Source of the DNA: Pirellulaceae bacterium
Lineage (GTDB): Bacteria; Planctomycetota; Planctomycetia; Pirellulales; Pirellulaceae
Assembly: GCA_022448645.1 (NCBI GenBank)
Contig: JAKVBZ010000013.1
Location: 1-64,000, forward strand
Reading direction: 5' to 3'
Length of the DNA stretch: 64,000 bases
The notes under the pieces: generated by a model
The model's database searches: none
Told to the model about the DNA's origin: nothing
Seen by the model: the letters and a program-made list of their open reading frames with translations, nothing else
Translations under genes and position numbers: made by a program
Part shown: positions 1 through 9,204 of the stretch, piece by piece
Layout of the letters: the number at the start of each line of letters is the position of its first letter
Numbering within the stretch: position 1 is the stretch's first letter

Positions 1-36
1 CCTTCGTAGTAACTAATTTAGAAGTGAGATGAAACG

Positions 37-840
37 ATGAGCGTACAAACACTTTATACCGCCGCTACGGGAATGGAATCGCTGGAGACGAAGCTTGACG
101 TTATTGCCAACAACTTGGCAAACGTAAATACTGTGGGGTTCAAAAAAGATCGCGTTAATTTCGAGGATCTATTCTACCGTAACGAAGTGTTACCCGGTGC
201 TGAAACCCAGGGGCAATTGACGCCTACCGGCATTCAAACAGGATTAGGGGCTCGCGTATCGAGCGTCCAATCTAATTTCGGTCAAGGAGCCTTCCAGCTT
301 ACCAATGGCCAACTCGATTTGGCCATTGAGGGAAATGGCTTTTTTGCAGTCCAGGACGTGGCGACGGGCGACATCTATTACACCCGGGCTGGGAACTTTT
401 CTTTGAACGATCAGGGTCAAATCGTCATGGGGTCGGCGACGACAGGACGACCACTTGATCCAGCCATTACTATCCCCCCCGATGCTAAGGACATCCTGAT
501 TGGTCCCGATGGAACGGTGTCCGTAAGGCAAGCAGACGATCAAGCATTACAGATACAGGGTCAGATACAGATTGCTTCATTTCAAAACCCTGACGGTTTG
601 CTGAAGCTAGGAGATAATTTGTTTGTAGACACCGATGCATCGTCTCAGCCAGTTCTTGGTATCCCTGGCCAACAGGGTCTTGGATCGATCCGGCAAAATG
701 TCCTAGAAGCGTCCAATGTGGAACCTGTACAGGAATTGATTGACCTGATTACCACGCAACGGGCCTTTGAGCTGAACTCACAAACGGTGCAAGCGGGCGA
801 TCAAATTCTGGAATTGGTTGCGAATTTACGACGGTTCTAA
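37..840 (+). CDS. flgG: Flagellar distal rod protein FlgG
   Basis: Structural protein of the distal flagellar rod, which assembles in the periplasm after type III export and connects the motor to the hook. The 267-aa length is typical. The N-terminal rod signature NNLANVNTVGFKK sits at about residues 25-37, the core motif LAIEGNGFF at 95-103, and the C-terminal family helix with TQRAFELNSQ lies near the end. The ATG follows a purine-rich stretch (gtgagatgaaacg). It is the first gene of a plus-strand flagellar block and lies 18 bases before flgA. A related rod gene such as flgF may lie upstream of the window. Confidence 0.97.
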   Translation: MSVQTLYTAATGMESLETKLDVIANNLANVNTVGFKKDRVNFEDLFYRNEVLPGAETQGQLTPTGIQTGLGARVSSVQSNFGQGAFQLTNGQLDLAIEGNGFFAVQDVATGDIYYTRAGNFSLNDQGQIVMGSATTGRPLDPAITIPPDAKDILIGPDGTVSVRQADDQALQIQGQIQIASFQNPDGLLKLGDNLFVDTDASSQPVLGIPGQQGLGSIRQNVLEASNVEPVQELIDLITTQRAFELNSQTVQAGDQILELVANLRRF

Positions 841-858
841 ACCTTTGGAATGAGGTAA

Positions 859-1755
859 ATGCATTCTCGGTCTGCTCTGGTTAGGAAATCCATGTTCATG
901 AATTTAGCCGTACAAAGGATGGCCCATCGGCTATCTTCTCATATGTGCTGTGTGACATTACTGGTCGTCTGCCTGCAGTCGATGGCGCATTGGAATGTCA
1001 CTTTGGCTGCCGACATTCACTTAAAACCATCGTGTAAATGTCAGAATGCAACCGTAAGATTGGGAGAAATTGCCGTTATTAAATCACGTGACCGAGACGA
1101 AGTCGCTCGCTTGTCTCGACTGAGGATGTTTCACTTGACTGACGAGCAATACGGTCGAACCGTGACACACCATCAGGTTCGCGATGTGTTGGAAGAAAAT
1201 GGCTACGACAGTCGGCGCTTCCGCTTGTCTGGTGCGACCAGCGTACGATTGGTGCTGAATGTAGATGACACGTCTCGTGTACCACCTGAGCGTCACGAGA
1301 CTCGTTTTGGTACCAGGAAGAAAACGAATCGTGCCCGCCAGCAACCTGAGACGATACGGCTCGTCCATGCACTCCGGCCATTGCGGCGTGGTGATGTTGT
1401 ACGTGCAGTCGATGTAAATCTCGTTGAAGTACCCTTAGGCCAACTACCGGACGATGTCTGTCGTGACGTGGAGGACGTTGTGGGCCAAGTGGTAAAACAG
1501 CCGATTTCAGCGGGCGATCCCGTGTTGGCCAATGAAATTCAGGCCCCCATCTTGGTGCGGCGCGGCGAATTGGTGACTGTCGTCGCCTTGGCGGCGGGAG
1601 TTCGTGTGAAAACAGAAGGCCGTGCGGTTCACCAAGGCAGCTACGGTGATCTGATTACGGTGGAGTCCTTGTCAGATCGCAAGAAAAAGTTCTCTGCCCG
1701 TGTCGTCGATGTACAACAAGTCGAAGTTTACGCCCGTGGTGTCGTCGTGCATTAA
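859..1755 (+). CDS. flgA: Flagellar P-ring assembly protein FlgA (SAF domain)
   Basis: Periplasmic chaperone needed to assemble the FlgI P-ring. The C-terminal ~130 residues (about 165-298) show the SAF/ChapFlgA fold pattern: LRRGDVVRAVDV, then VVGQVVKQPISAGDPVL, then a terminal strand set with LVRRGELVTVVA. The N-terminus has a hydrophobic segment around residues 29-52 ending near TLAAD, consistent with a signal peptide. The ATG at 859 has GAGG three bases upstream, which makes the leader unusually long; the internal ATGs at residues 12, 14, 21 or 29 are alternatives. It is followed 12 bases later by flgH, matching the ring-gene order. Confidence 0.9.
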   Translation: MHSRSALVRKSMFMNLAVQRMAHRLSSHMCCVTLLVVCLQSMAHWNVTLAADIHLKPSCKCQNATVRLGEIAVIKSRDRDEVARLSRLRMFHLTDEQYGRTVTHHQVRDVLEENGYDSRRFRLSGATSVRLVLNVDDTSRVPPERHETRFGTRKKTNRARQQPETIRLVHALRPLRRGDVVRAVDVNLVEVPLGQLPDDVCRDVEDVVGQVVKQPISAGDPVLANEIQAPILVRRGELVTVVALAAGVRVKTEGRAVHQGSYGDLITVESLSDRKKKFSARVVDVQQVEVYARGVVVH

Positions 1756-1767
1756 CCCCACGTTTCG

Positions 1768-2544
1768 ATGTTGAAAACAATGTTTCTTATGAAAAACCAT
1801 TTGAGTGTTTTTGGAAGTCACAAAGGGTCACCAGGGGGCCAAGGTATGCTGGCGCGTTCTGTCGTCTGGATCGGCACCCTTTTGTTCTGGGGATGGTTGA
1901 TTTGTGCAGGGCGAGGGTTAGCGCAAACGTCCAGCCTGTATCAAAAGGATGTGCCATTTGCTGCACCGGCCCCGAACGGAAATCCGTCTCGGCTAGGAGA
2001 CGCGAGTTGGTTGTTTCGTGATTTGCCGCCGCCTCAAGAGATGCGCATCCAGGACGTCGTGACGATCCGCGTGGATCACAAGTCACAAACTTTTGCGGAA
2101 GGAGAAATCGAACGGCGAAAAATATCGTCGATTGACGCCGTGCTGCAGGATTGGATTCGACTTGTAAGCTTCAACACGCTAAAGCCGGCGGTTCAAGCCG
2201 ACGGTAATCCACGTATCCGTGGAAGTGTCAACCAGTTGTATCGCTCTGAAGGCGAGTTGGAAACACGTGAAGGGATCAAATTTGATATCACTGCCAAGGT
2301 GGTAGACATTCGGCCCAACGGCAATCTCGTCTTGGAGGCACATCAGCAAATAAGGAACAACGAGGAAGTTTGGGAGTATTCACTTAGCGGCGAATGTGCA
2401 CGCAGTAGTGTGGGGCCGGATCGTGTCGTACTAAGCAAACATATTGCATCATTACGGCTGCACAAGGAGGAGCGGGGTGCGATTCGTGACAGCTATAGAC
2501 GAGGTTGGTTACTGAAGCTGCGGGATCGCTTCCGTTGGTTCTGA
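1768..2544 (+). CDS. flgH: Flagellar L-ring protein FlgH
   Basis: Outer-membrane L-ring subunit, which acts as the bushing for the rod in diderm bacteria. The family core is recognisable: IQDVVTIRVDHKSQTFAEGE at about residues 93-112, the region VNQLYRSEGELETRE, and the TAKVVDIRPNGNLVLEA strand block. The 258-aa length fits. The N-terminus contains a hydrophobic segment at about residues 33-50 ending GLAQTSS. I see no canonical lipobox: the only nearby Cys is preceded by Ile rather than Gly/Ala/Ser, so it may be processed by signal peptidase I. It lies between flgA and flgI, as expected. Confidence 0.93.
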   Translation: MLKTMFLMKNHLSVFGSHKGSPGGQGMLARSVVWIGTLLFWGWLICAGRGLAQTSSLYQKDVPFAAPAPNGNPSRLGDASWLFRDLPPPQEMRIQDVVTIRVDHKSQTFAEGEIERRKISSIDAVLQDWIRLVSFNTLKPAVQADGNPRIRGSVNQLYRSEGELETREGIKFDITAKVVDIRPNGNLVLEAHQQIRNNEEVWEYSLSGECARSSVGPDRVVLSKHIASLRLHKEERGAIRDSYRRGWLLKLRDRFRWF

Positions 2545-2602
2545 GACAACAGATTTTAATTGTGGTGACCTGCCATAGATAGCCAAAGCATGGAGTGGAA
2601 CG

Positions 2603-3721
2603 ATGGGACGGTGGTATCAATTGTTGTTTGTATTGTTTGTGGCCTTTGTGGCTACTACGACAAGTTGGGCGGGTCCCCGATTACGTGACATTTGTCGTGT
2701 GAAGGGCCAGGAGGCCAATACCCTTCATGGGTTGGGGCTCGTCGTAGGCTTAAATGGTACTGGCGATCCGAATATCAAACCTACCGCACGAGCGTTGGCT
2801 ACCACACTTCGGTTGATGGGTAATCCGCTTGCGCCGGGGCATCTCCGGGATGATGCGCTCTCTGAGCTAAAAGACGCAAAAAATGTGGCGTTAGTCTTCG
2901 TCACAGCTACCGTTCCAGCAGCCGGTGCGCGCCAAGGTGACGAGATTCAATGTGAAGTAAGTGCGATCAGTGCGAAGAGTCTTTCTGGTGGCCGTCTAAT
3001 GCTGACACCGTTGTTGGGCCCTCGGCCGGGAGTTGATCGAGTTTACGCATTCGCACAGGGTTCCATTGAAACGACGGATCCAGATGAACCCACTGTAGGT
3101 CACATTCACACTGGTTGTCGGATGGAAGAGGATTTTCGTAATGAGTTTTTCAAGGACCACAAATTGACGCTTGTTTTGGACAAGAATCATGCCGGGTTCG
3201 GCATGGCGAATAGCGTGGCGGACAGCATTAATAGCTACAATTCAGGGGCCACACCTGAACTATTGGCTCGGGCTGTCGATCAAATCAACGTGGAAGTCGA
3301 CATTCCAGAACTTTACTGGGATGACCCAGTCGTTTTTGTCGCTGACATACTACGGCGCTCTGTCTTGTCGACGACAGAAGCTCAAGCCAGAGTGGTTCTT
3401 GACGAGGCTACTGGGACTGTGGTTGTTGGTGCCGACGTGGAAATCGGACCTGTTGCGGTGACTCATGGGAACGTCACTGTAGAAACCGGAGGAGACACGT
3501 TTGTCGGAATTGACTTGGAGGCGGAGGAACGGGTGCTCGACGCGGAACGTAAACAAACAGATTTGCCGGAGGATGGCACCGACGTTGCGAGTGGGAACAT
3601 ACGTCTTCAAGCACTCGTGAACGCCTTGAACGCCGTGCGTGTGCCCTCGGCGGATATCATCGACATTATCCGAAAAATCGACGAAAGTGGTCAGTTATAC
3701 GGAAAGGTGGTAGCACGATGA
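2603..3721 (+). CDS. flgI: Flagellar P-ring protein FlgI
   Basis: Periplasmic P-ring subunit surrounding the rod in the peptidoglycan layer. Residues 1-23 form a clear signal peptide, with likely cleavage after SWA. The family motif LHGLGLVVGLNGTGD follows at residues 41-55. Strongly conserved stretches include GARQGDEIQCEVSAI and the C-terminal LQALVNALNAVRVPSADIIDI. The 372-aa length is usual. Its TGA overlaps the ATG of flgJ (ATGA at 3718-3721), indicating translational coupling. Confidence 0.97.
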   Translation: MGRWYQLLFVLFVAFVATTTSWAGPRLRDICRVKGQEANTLHGLGLVVGLNGTGDPNIKPTARALATTLRLMGNPLAPGHLRDDALSELKDAKNVALVFVTATVPAAGARQGDEIQCEVSAISAKSLSGGRLMLTPLLGPRPGVDRVYAFAQGSIETTDPDEPTVGHIHTGCRMEEDFRNEFFKDHKLTLVLDKNHAGFGMANSVADSINSYNSGATPELLARAVDQINVEVDIPELYWDDPVVFVADILRRSVLSTTEAQARVVLDEATGTVVVGADVEIGPVAVTHGNVTVETGGDTFVGIDLEAEERVLDAERKQTDLPEDGTDVASGNIRLQALVNALNAVRVPSADIIDIIRKIDESGQLYGKVVAR

Positions 3722-4065
3722 AGGTCGATGCTTCTTGGGGCCAATCGTCACTCGCAATAAAGCAGTTAGGCGGTACGGAAGCGTCTTCATTGCAAGATGC
3801 CCACCGGATTCAAGATGAAAATCAACACGGTGATTCTCTCGAATTACGAGAAGCCTTTGATGACTTTGTCGGCCAAACTTTTTTCGCCCATTTACTTAAA
3901 GCGATGAGACAGACAACTGAGAAACCTGCCTACTTTCATGGTGGGCGCGCAGAAGAGGTGTTTCAGGCTCAGCTGGATCAGCATTTAGTCGAGGAAGTGA
4001 GCGAAAGTAGTGCGAAGACGTTTACGGAGCCAATGTTTGAGCTTTTCTCCATGTCACGATATTGA
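3718..4065 (+). CDS. flgJ: FlgJ-like rod-binding protein (N-terminal domain only)
   Basis: Small protein of 115 aa matching the rod-binding domain of FlgJ, which caps or nucleates the growing rod. The diagnostic stretch is FDDFVGQTFFAHLLKAMRQT at about residues 45-64. There is no muramidase (glucosaminidase) domain, so this is the single-domain type found in many non-enteric bacteria; peptidoglycan clearance must be supplied by another protein. Its start overlaps the flgI stop, and the context supports the call. Confidence 0.85.
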   Translation: MKVDASWGQSSLAIKQLGGTEASSLQDAHRIQDENQHGDSLELREAFDDFVGQTFFAHLLKAMRQTTEKPAYFHGGRAEEVFQAQLDQHLVEEVSESSAKTFTEPMFELFSMSRY

Positions 4066-4122
4066 TGGGCTGATGGCCCAACATTCGATTTGATGTAACC
4101 ACGCTTCTAGATTTGACGTGAG

Positions 4123-4677
4123 ATGATCGAGATGACACAAGACCTGGAATCACTTGAGGAACAAACGCTGCCGGATGGATCTCCTGACGAAACAAGCGAT
4201 CGTCTGGGAATTCAGATTGGGCAACTCCTTGTTAGTTTGACGAGCGTTCAAGATGAGCTTCTTGATGTGTTGCAAAAAAAACGTCAGATGATGGCCGACT
4301 GTGATAGCGATGGCATGCGCGCAATGCAACCACGTGAAGAGGCATTGAATGAGAAACTGCAAAACATTCATCATCAGCGGGCTACTTTGTTGGACCGAGC
4401 ACAACAGCAAGGAATAAGCGTAGATTCGCTGCAGAGCTTGGCCTCGGAATTGCCTCCAACCGAGGCGTCAGATTTAGAGGACCGATTACAGGACGTTTCT
4501 GGGAAGATGCGGTTACTTCAACACCAAAGTCTAACGAACTGGGTGCTAGCCCAGCGTAGCTTGCTGCATGTTTCACAGTTATTAGAGATAATCGCTACCG
4601 GCGGCCGATTACAGCCGACATATGGTAAGGGAGCGGCTGTTCCTCCGAGTGGCGCGCTAGTCGATCGCATGGGCTGA
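4123..4677 (+). CDS. flgN: FlgN-like flagellar export chaperone
   Basis: A mostly helical, Gln/Leu/Glu-rich 184-aa protein with no signal peptide, predicted to form a helical hairpin. Size, heptad-like composition and position between flgJ and flgK fit FlgN, the cytoplasmic chaperone for the hook-filament junction proteins FlgK and FlgL, both encoded next. FlgN sequences diverge strongly, so the call leans on position. The start ATG at 4123 has GTGAG just upstream (gacgtgagatg). An in-frame ATG three codons later is an alternative. Confidence 0.7.
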   Translation: MIEMTQDLESLEEQTLPDGSPDETSDRLGIQIGQLLVSLTSVQDELLDVLQKKRQMMADCDSDGMRAMQPREEALNEKLQNIHHQRATLLDRAQQQGISVDSLQSLASELPPTEASDLEDRLQDVSGKMRLLQHQSLTNWVLAQRSLLHVSQLLEIIATGGRLQPTYGKGAAVPPSGALVDRMG

Positions 4678-4758
4678 TTTGTGGTCGAAACATGTCATGC
4701 TACGCCAGGCGTGTGCATGTCACCGCGATTTTTTCGGGGGACACACATGCTCTCGATA

Positions 4759-4786
4759 TAAAGACTCATGGGTTGTGGGGGGATAC
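4759..4786 (+). promoter_or_regulatory. Weak candidate sigma-28-like promoter before flgK
   Basis: TAAAGACT at 4759-4766 is followed by GGGGATAC at 4779-4786. This resembles the FliA consensus (TAAAGTTT, N11, GCCGATAA), but the spacer is 12 rather than 11 and the -10 matches in only five of eight positions. It lies about 100 bases before the flgK start, inside a 211-base gap. Very tentative. Confidence 0.15.
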
Positions 4787-4888
4787 GTTTCGTCGGGCCG
4801 TCGTGCGGTTTGCCCGTTGATGACGCGTCGCTTCTTCTCAGGACGGCCCATCTAATGACTGGCTACCTGCGCACGCTGGGACATTGAC

Positions 4889-6595
4889 GTGTCACTTTCC
4901 GGTACGATTCAACTTGCTGCCAACTCGCTGCTGGCTCAACAGATCGGCTTGCAGGTCATTGGTAACAACATCGCCAACGCGGCGACGCCTGGGTATTTGC
5001 GACAGCAAGTCGACTATGTACCGGCCCCAACACAAGAGCGCGGCTCGTTACGCTTGGGACTGGGTGTGCGTGTTCAGGGTATTACTTCTCAGGTAAATCA
5101 ATTTGTTCAGGATCGGCTGCGGCGAGCCACCAGTGAACTGGAGGCGGCTGTGCCGCAAGAGGCGGCCTACATCGGGCTAGAGGGCATTATTGGCGAGTTG
5201 GGTGATAAGGATTTAAGCACCGCGCTGAATCGCTTTTTCGGCAGTCTGAACGACATTCTGGCAGAACCTGGAAATAGCGGCGTACGTACGATGGCTGTTT
5301 CACAAGCGCAGGTTGTTACCGATGAACTGAATCGCCTCGACAGACTGGTGCGGCAGCAACATGCTGATGTGAACGAAGAGATTGTGAGCCTCACGAGCGA
5401 ATTCAATAATTATATTGCTGAAATTGCTGAGTTGAACTTAAAGATCGTCCAATTAGAGGGTGGAGGAACGATTGCGAGCGACGCGGTTGGTTTGCGTGAT
5501 CAACGTGAAGCAGCGTTGTCGAAGCTCTCTGAAATCATTGACATTCAAGCTATCGAGGACAAAACAGGGTCTGTGTCAGTATTTGCGGGTGGTGACTTCT
5601 TGGTGATGAAAGGCCAACATCGTGAAGTGAAAACGGTGTTTACGCAAAAGGATCGGTTGACTGAAGCGAGTATTCACATTGTACAGACCGAGTCGGAAGT
5701 ACAGCACACGAGCGGTAAACTGGCAGGTTTGTTGGCTGCACGGGATGAGGTGTTGAACGGGTTCCTCCAGAAGCTTGATGACTTCACGCTTACGTTAATC
5801 CAAGAGTTTAATCGACGATATTCCAGTGGGCTTGGGGTGATAGGGCATTCTCAGCTCACCGCCGAAGTTGCGGTGGAAGATCCGGAAGAGGTCTTGGACG
5901 AAGTGGGGTTACCGTTCACGCCGCAGAGCGGGTTGTTTCAGATAAAAGTCCGAAACCTGCATACAGGATCTACAGACACCACAGATATCGCGGTGGATCT
6001 CAACGGATTTGATGATGACACATCGTTGCGACAACTTGCCGAAGCCATCGACGCCGTTCCTGGTATTTCAGCAAACTTAATTGCGAACTTTGATTCAACC
6101 ACTTTACAGGTGAGCACTGACGGTACCCATTTGGAATTTGACTTTGCCAACGATACCAGCGGGGTGATCGCCGCGTTAGGACTTGGGACGTTCTTTACCG
6201 GTTCATCAGCCGGTGATGCTGGTGTAAGGCAAGAATTAATGGATCGACCGGAGACCCTGGCAACCAGTCGGCATGACTTTGGCCAAAACACGGAGGTCGC
6301 CTTGGAGTTGGCCGGCCTACTGGACGAACCACTTGAGTCTGGCAATGGTTCAAACTTGACGACGCTTTATGATCAGCTTGCTGGTGGCACGATACAAGCT
6401 TCAGCCGTATCTCGTTCCGTTACCGACGGACTACGTTTATTTCAGGAGACAATCCAAGGTGAGCACTTAGCGATCAGTGGAGTGAATCTGGACGAAGAAG
6501 CAGTTCAGTTGATTACCCACCAGCGAGCCTTTCAGGCGTCCGCGAAGCTTATTGCAACGGTATCGGAATTGCTTGAAATACTAACGACGATTTAA
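4889..6595 (+). CDS. flgK: Flagellar hook-associated protein FlgK (HAP1)
   Basis: First hook-filament junction protein. The N-terminal signature NNIANAATPGYLRQQVDY at about residues 27-44 and the C-terminal LDEEAVQLITHQRAFQASAK at about 534-553 are diagnostic of FlgK. The 568 aa are near the usual length. Residues about 345-440 contain a beta-rich insert (TDIAVDLNGFDDDTSLRQLA) resembling a flagellin IN module. The start is GTG at 4889, chosen because it gives MSLSGTIQLAANSLLAQQIG, the expected D0 helix. It lies 211 bases after the flgN-like gene, the widest spacing so far in the block. Confidence 0.95.
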   Translation: MSLSGTIQLAANSLLAQQIGLQVIGNNIANAATPGYLRQQVDYVPAPTQERGSLRLGLGVRVQGITSQVNQFVQDRLRRATSELEAAVPQEAAYIGLEGIIGELGDKDLSTALNRFFGSLNDILAEPGNSGVRTMAVSQAQVVTDELNRLDRLVRQQHADVNEEIVSLTSEFNNYIAEIAELNLKIVQLEGGGTIASDAVGLRDQREAALSKLSEIIDIQAIEDKTGSVSVFAGGDFLVMKGQHREVKTVFTQKDRLTEASIHIVQTESEVQHTSGKLAGLLAARDEVLNGFLQKLDDFTLTLIQEFNRRYSSGLGVIGHSQLTAEVAVEDPEEVLDEVGLPFTPQSGLFQIKVRNLHTGSTDTTDIAVDLNGFDDDTSLRQLAEAIDAVPGISANLIANFDSTTLQVSTDGTHLEFDFANDTSGVIAALGLGTFFTGSSAGDAGVRQELMDRPETLATSRHDFGQNTEVALELAGLLDEPLESGNGSNLTTLYDQLAGGTIQASAVSRSVTDGLRLFQETIQGEHLAISGVNLDEEAVQLITHQRAFQASAKLIATVSELLEILTTI

Positions 6596-6731
6596 CAGAT
6601 ACAGGGTTGGCCTTAACACTGGAAGAGCATGGGAGTTGGGGGACTAGGGGTTCGTCGTGTTCGACGCCGGTGGTCCCGCGACTCAGTTGGCAGAGCCCAT
6701 TAGAACTGGTTTCAACAATTATTGAACGTCC

Positions 6732-9053
6732 ATGTCGCGTATCATTCCCCTTCCCACATCTCGAACCACTGACGTTTTAACCCGTTCGCGGTTGCTTTCA
6801 CAGATTCAGCAGGATCAGCGCAGGCTGTTAGAATTGCAAACGCAAATCAGCTCGGGTCGAAAGTTGGTGAATCCTAGTGACGATGCGACAGCATCCGTTC
6901 GGGCGATACAGTTACAGCGTCTACTGGAGCGGAAGCAGCAGTCTGCTGTCAGCCTTGGTGGCAGTCGGACCTTTTTGTCGGCGACTGAGACAGCCGCGTC
7001 GAGCGTAGCCGACGTGTTAGTGTCGATACGCGGTGAAGTGATTGGAGCTATTGGCACCACGGCAACAGATGATCAGCGTGACGCTGTGGCGAACCAGGTT
7101 CGTCGAGCGGTTGATTCGTTGGCTTCTATCGGCAACCAGCGATTTCGGGGTCGTCATCTCTTCGCAGGGGCCGTGACCGATGTCGAACCGTTTTCCTTTG
7201 TCGATGGTTACGTCAACTACGGCGGAAACAGAAATGATTTACCCAGTTTTGCGGATATTGGTTTTCAGTACTTTTCCAATGTAACGGGCCATGACGCATT
7301 CGGAGCGATTTCTGGTGCAGTTCATGGACGCGCAGATTTGAATCCTTTCGTCACGGAACGGACCAGGTTAGATGATCTTCATGGTGGCTTAGGAGTTGGG
7401 CGCGGTAGTTTTTCTGTTTCGGATGGAAGTTCATCCAGTGTGATCGATGTTTCTGGTGCACAAACGTTGGGCGAGGTGATTGATCTCATCGAGAATAATC
7501 CGCCCGATGGCCGCACGCTCATCGCTCGCGTGACCCATAACGGCCTTTCTCTGGAATTAGACAGTCAGGGGGGAGGCAACCTGAATATCACGGAGGTTGC
7601 GGGAGGGCGTACGGCGTTTGATCTGGGAATCTTCGAGCCGTTGGGCGTCGGAAATTCTACGTTGATTGGCAAAGATGTGGACCCTCGCCTGTCCCTTACG
7701 ACACGGCTTGATGACATACTGGGTACGCCAGCCAGTGCCGTATTTGCCTCAGTCGGAGCAAATAACGATCTGGTGATTGAAGCTAAACAAAATGGAGCAG
7801 TCTTCAACGATATCACGATTCAATTGATTGACAGTGGTGTGGTGACTAAGGGCAACGAAACGGTTGTTTACGACGATAGCGATCCTCATCACAAAACATT
7901 GACGTTTGACGTCGATGCTGGCAACACGAATACGAATGATCTGATCGATGCGTTTCAGCTGAATCCGACAGTAAATGCCTTGTTTTCAATCCGCCTGTAC
8001 AAAAGGGACACGGGACTTGCAACGGACGCAGGGACCGGCTTAGTGGACGTGAATTCTCTGGCCATGACAACTGGTGGTAGTGGTGTCGATTTTGACCGAA
8101 CAGCAGGTTTGCGGATCGTCAATAAGGACAAGACCTACGTTGTCGACTTCGCAGCCGCAGAGACGATTGAGGATGTTTTAAACGCCGTCGAGGTTTCTGG
8201 TGCCAATGTTTTGGCGACCATGAACGTCGCTGGAACAGGAATTGATATTCTGTCTTCCATTAGCGGAGCTGACTTCCATATTGGCGAAAATGGTGGGGCA
8301 ACGGCGACACAACTAGGCATTCGTAGCCTTGATCGGGATACGCCACTGAGTGACCTGAATTATGGCATTGGCGTATTAGCTGATAGTGGTACCGACTTTT
8401 TCATCCACCGCAGAGATGGATTTGATCTGGCGATTGATATTTCCGAGGCCCAGACGGTCGGCGACGTATTGGACATCATTAACGGTCACGTCGACAACCA
8501 GGATCCTGCGACGCAAGTGGTCGCCCAGCTCAAATCGTTCGGCAATGGAATTGAGTTGACGGATTCCAATGCGACGGGGGCAGACACGTTAACGGTGACT
8601 CGCAACTTACCCAACATCTCGGTCTGGCAGCTGGGATTGATTCCGGTGGGAATGGACCAGAATGTTGCTGATTCAGGTACTCCTGGGGTTCTCTCAGGTA
8701 CCGATCGAAACCCGATCGAGACACATGGAGCATTCAATACCTTGGTGCGATTGGACGAGGCTTTGCGGAACAACAATGTGAGAGAAATTGAACGTTTGGT
8801 TGGTGAGCTTGATAGCGACTTGAATCGCATCAACTTTACCAGGGCGGAGATCGGAGCCAGGGAGCAGACCCTTGATGTGGTGGCAACTCGATTAAGCCAA
8901 GAAGACATCGAATTGCAACGAGTTTTATCGAACGAGATTGATGTGGACCTTGTGGAGGCTATCTCACAATTCACCGCAAGGCAGGCCGCTTTTCAGGCTT
9001 CACTGCAGGCGGTAGCTCACACCGTCAGGTTATCGCTGTTGGATTTCCTTTAA
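6732..9053 (+). CDS. flgL: Hook-associated protein FlgL (HAP3), greatly enlarged
   Basis: Second junction protein. The first ~150 residues (SGRKLVNPSDDATASVRAIQ; FRGRHLFAGA) and the last ~90 (REIERLVGELDSDLNRINF through FTARQAAFQASLQAVAHTV) are the FlgL D0/D1 halves. Typical FlgL is about 300 aa; this one is 773 because residues ~215-650 carry an insertion of flagellin-hook IN-type modules, visible at about 216-255, 452-490 and 541-585. Two of these open with an LxxGxGV motif, and each has an acidic beta segment followed by an aTxxDVxxxI helix. The inserted region probably forms a surface-exposed domain. The ATG is at 6732. Confidence 0.93.
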   Translation: MSRIIPLPTSRTTDVLTRSRLLSQIQQDQRRLLELQTQISSGRKLVNPSDDATASVRAIQLQRLLERKQQSAVSLGGSRTFLSATETAASSVADVLVSIRGEVIGAIGTTATDDQRDAVANQVRRAVDSLASIGNQRFRGRHLFAGAVTDVEPFSFVDGYVNYGGNRNDLPSFADIGFQYFSNVTGHDAFGAISGAVHGRADLNPFVTERTRLDDLHGGLGVGRGSFSVSDGSSSSVIDVSGAQTLGEVIDLIENNPPDGRTLIARVTHNGLSLELDSQGGGNLNITEVAGGRTAFDLGIFEPLGVGNSTLIGKDVDPRLSLTTRLDDILGTPASAVFASVGANNDLVIEAKQNGAVFNDITIQLIDSGVVTKGNETVVYDDSDPHHKTLTFDVDAGNTNTNDLIDAFQLNPTVNALFSIRLYKRDTGLATDAGTGLVDVNSLAMTTGGSGVDFDRTAGLRIVNKDKTYVVDFAAAETIEDVLNAVEVSGANVLATMNVAGTGIDILSSISGADFHIGENGGATATQLGIRSLDRDTPLSDLNYGIGVLADSGTDFFIHRRDGFDLAIDISEAQTVGDVLDIINGHVDNQDPATQVVAQLKSFGNGIELTDSNATGADTLTVTRNLPNISVWQLGLIPVGMDQNVADSGTPGVLSGTDRNPIETHGAFNTLVRLDEALRNNNVREIERLVGELDSDLNRINFTRAEIGAREQTLDVVATRLSQEDIELQRVLSNEIDVDLVEAISQFTARQAAFQASLQAVAHTVRLSLLDFL

Positions 9054-9077
9054 ATTATGTTACGGTCATACCGATTT
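9051..9077 (+). promoter_or_regulatory. Candidate sigma-28 (FliA) promoter for fliW-csrA
   Basis: TAAA at 9051-9054, overlapping the flgL stop, is followed after exactly 15 bases by ACCGATTT at 9070-9077. The consensus is TAAA-N15-GCCGATAA, so the -35 core and spacing are exact and the -10 matches in five of eight. fliW starts 128 bases downstream. This is pattern matching by eye only. Confidence 0.35.
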
Positions 9078-9204
9078 TACTGGACGAAACAGTTGTGGCT
9101 TGCCGATGTACCGTTCAGAGATATTCTCTTTTGCTGGAAACGATGGGCCGCTTCGTGCTGGCAAGAATAGACGGTGAATCAACGGTTTAGGAAGGCTGTC
9201 CACG

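Noticed and set aside
5938..6345. 135-codon minus-strand frame inside flgK
   Set aside because: Shadow of a well-supported coding region; serine-rich composition typical of antisense frames.
8486..8974. 162-codon minus-strand frame inside flgL
   Set aside because: Shadow frame antisense to conserved FlgL sequence.
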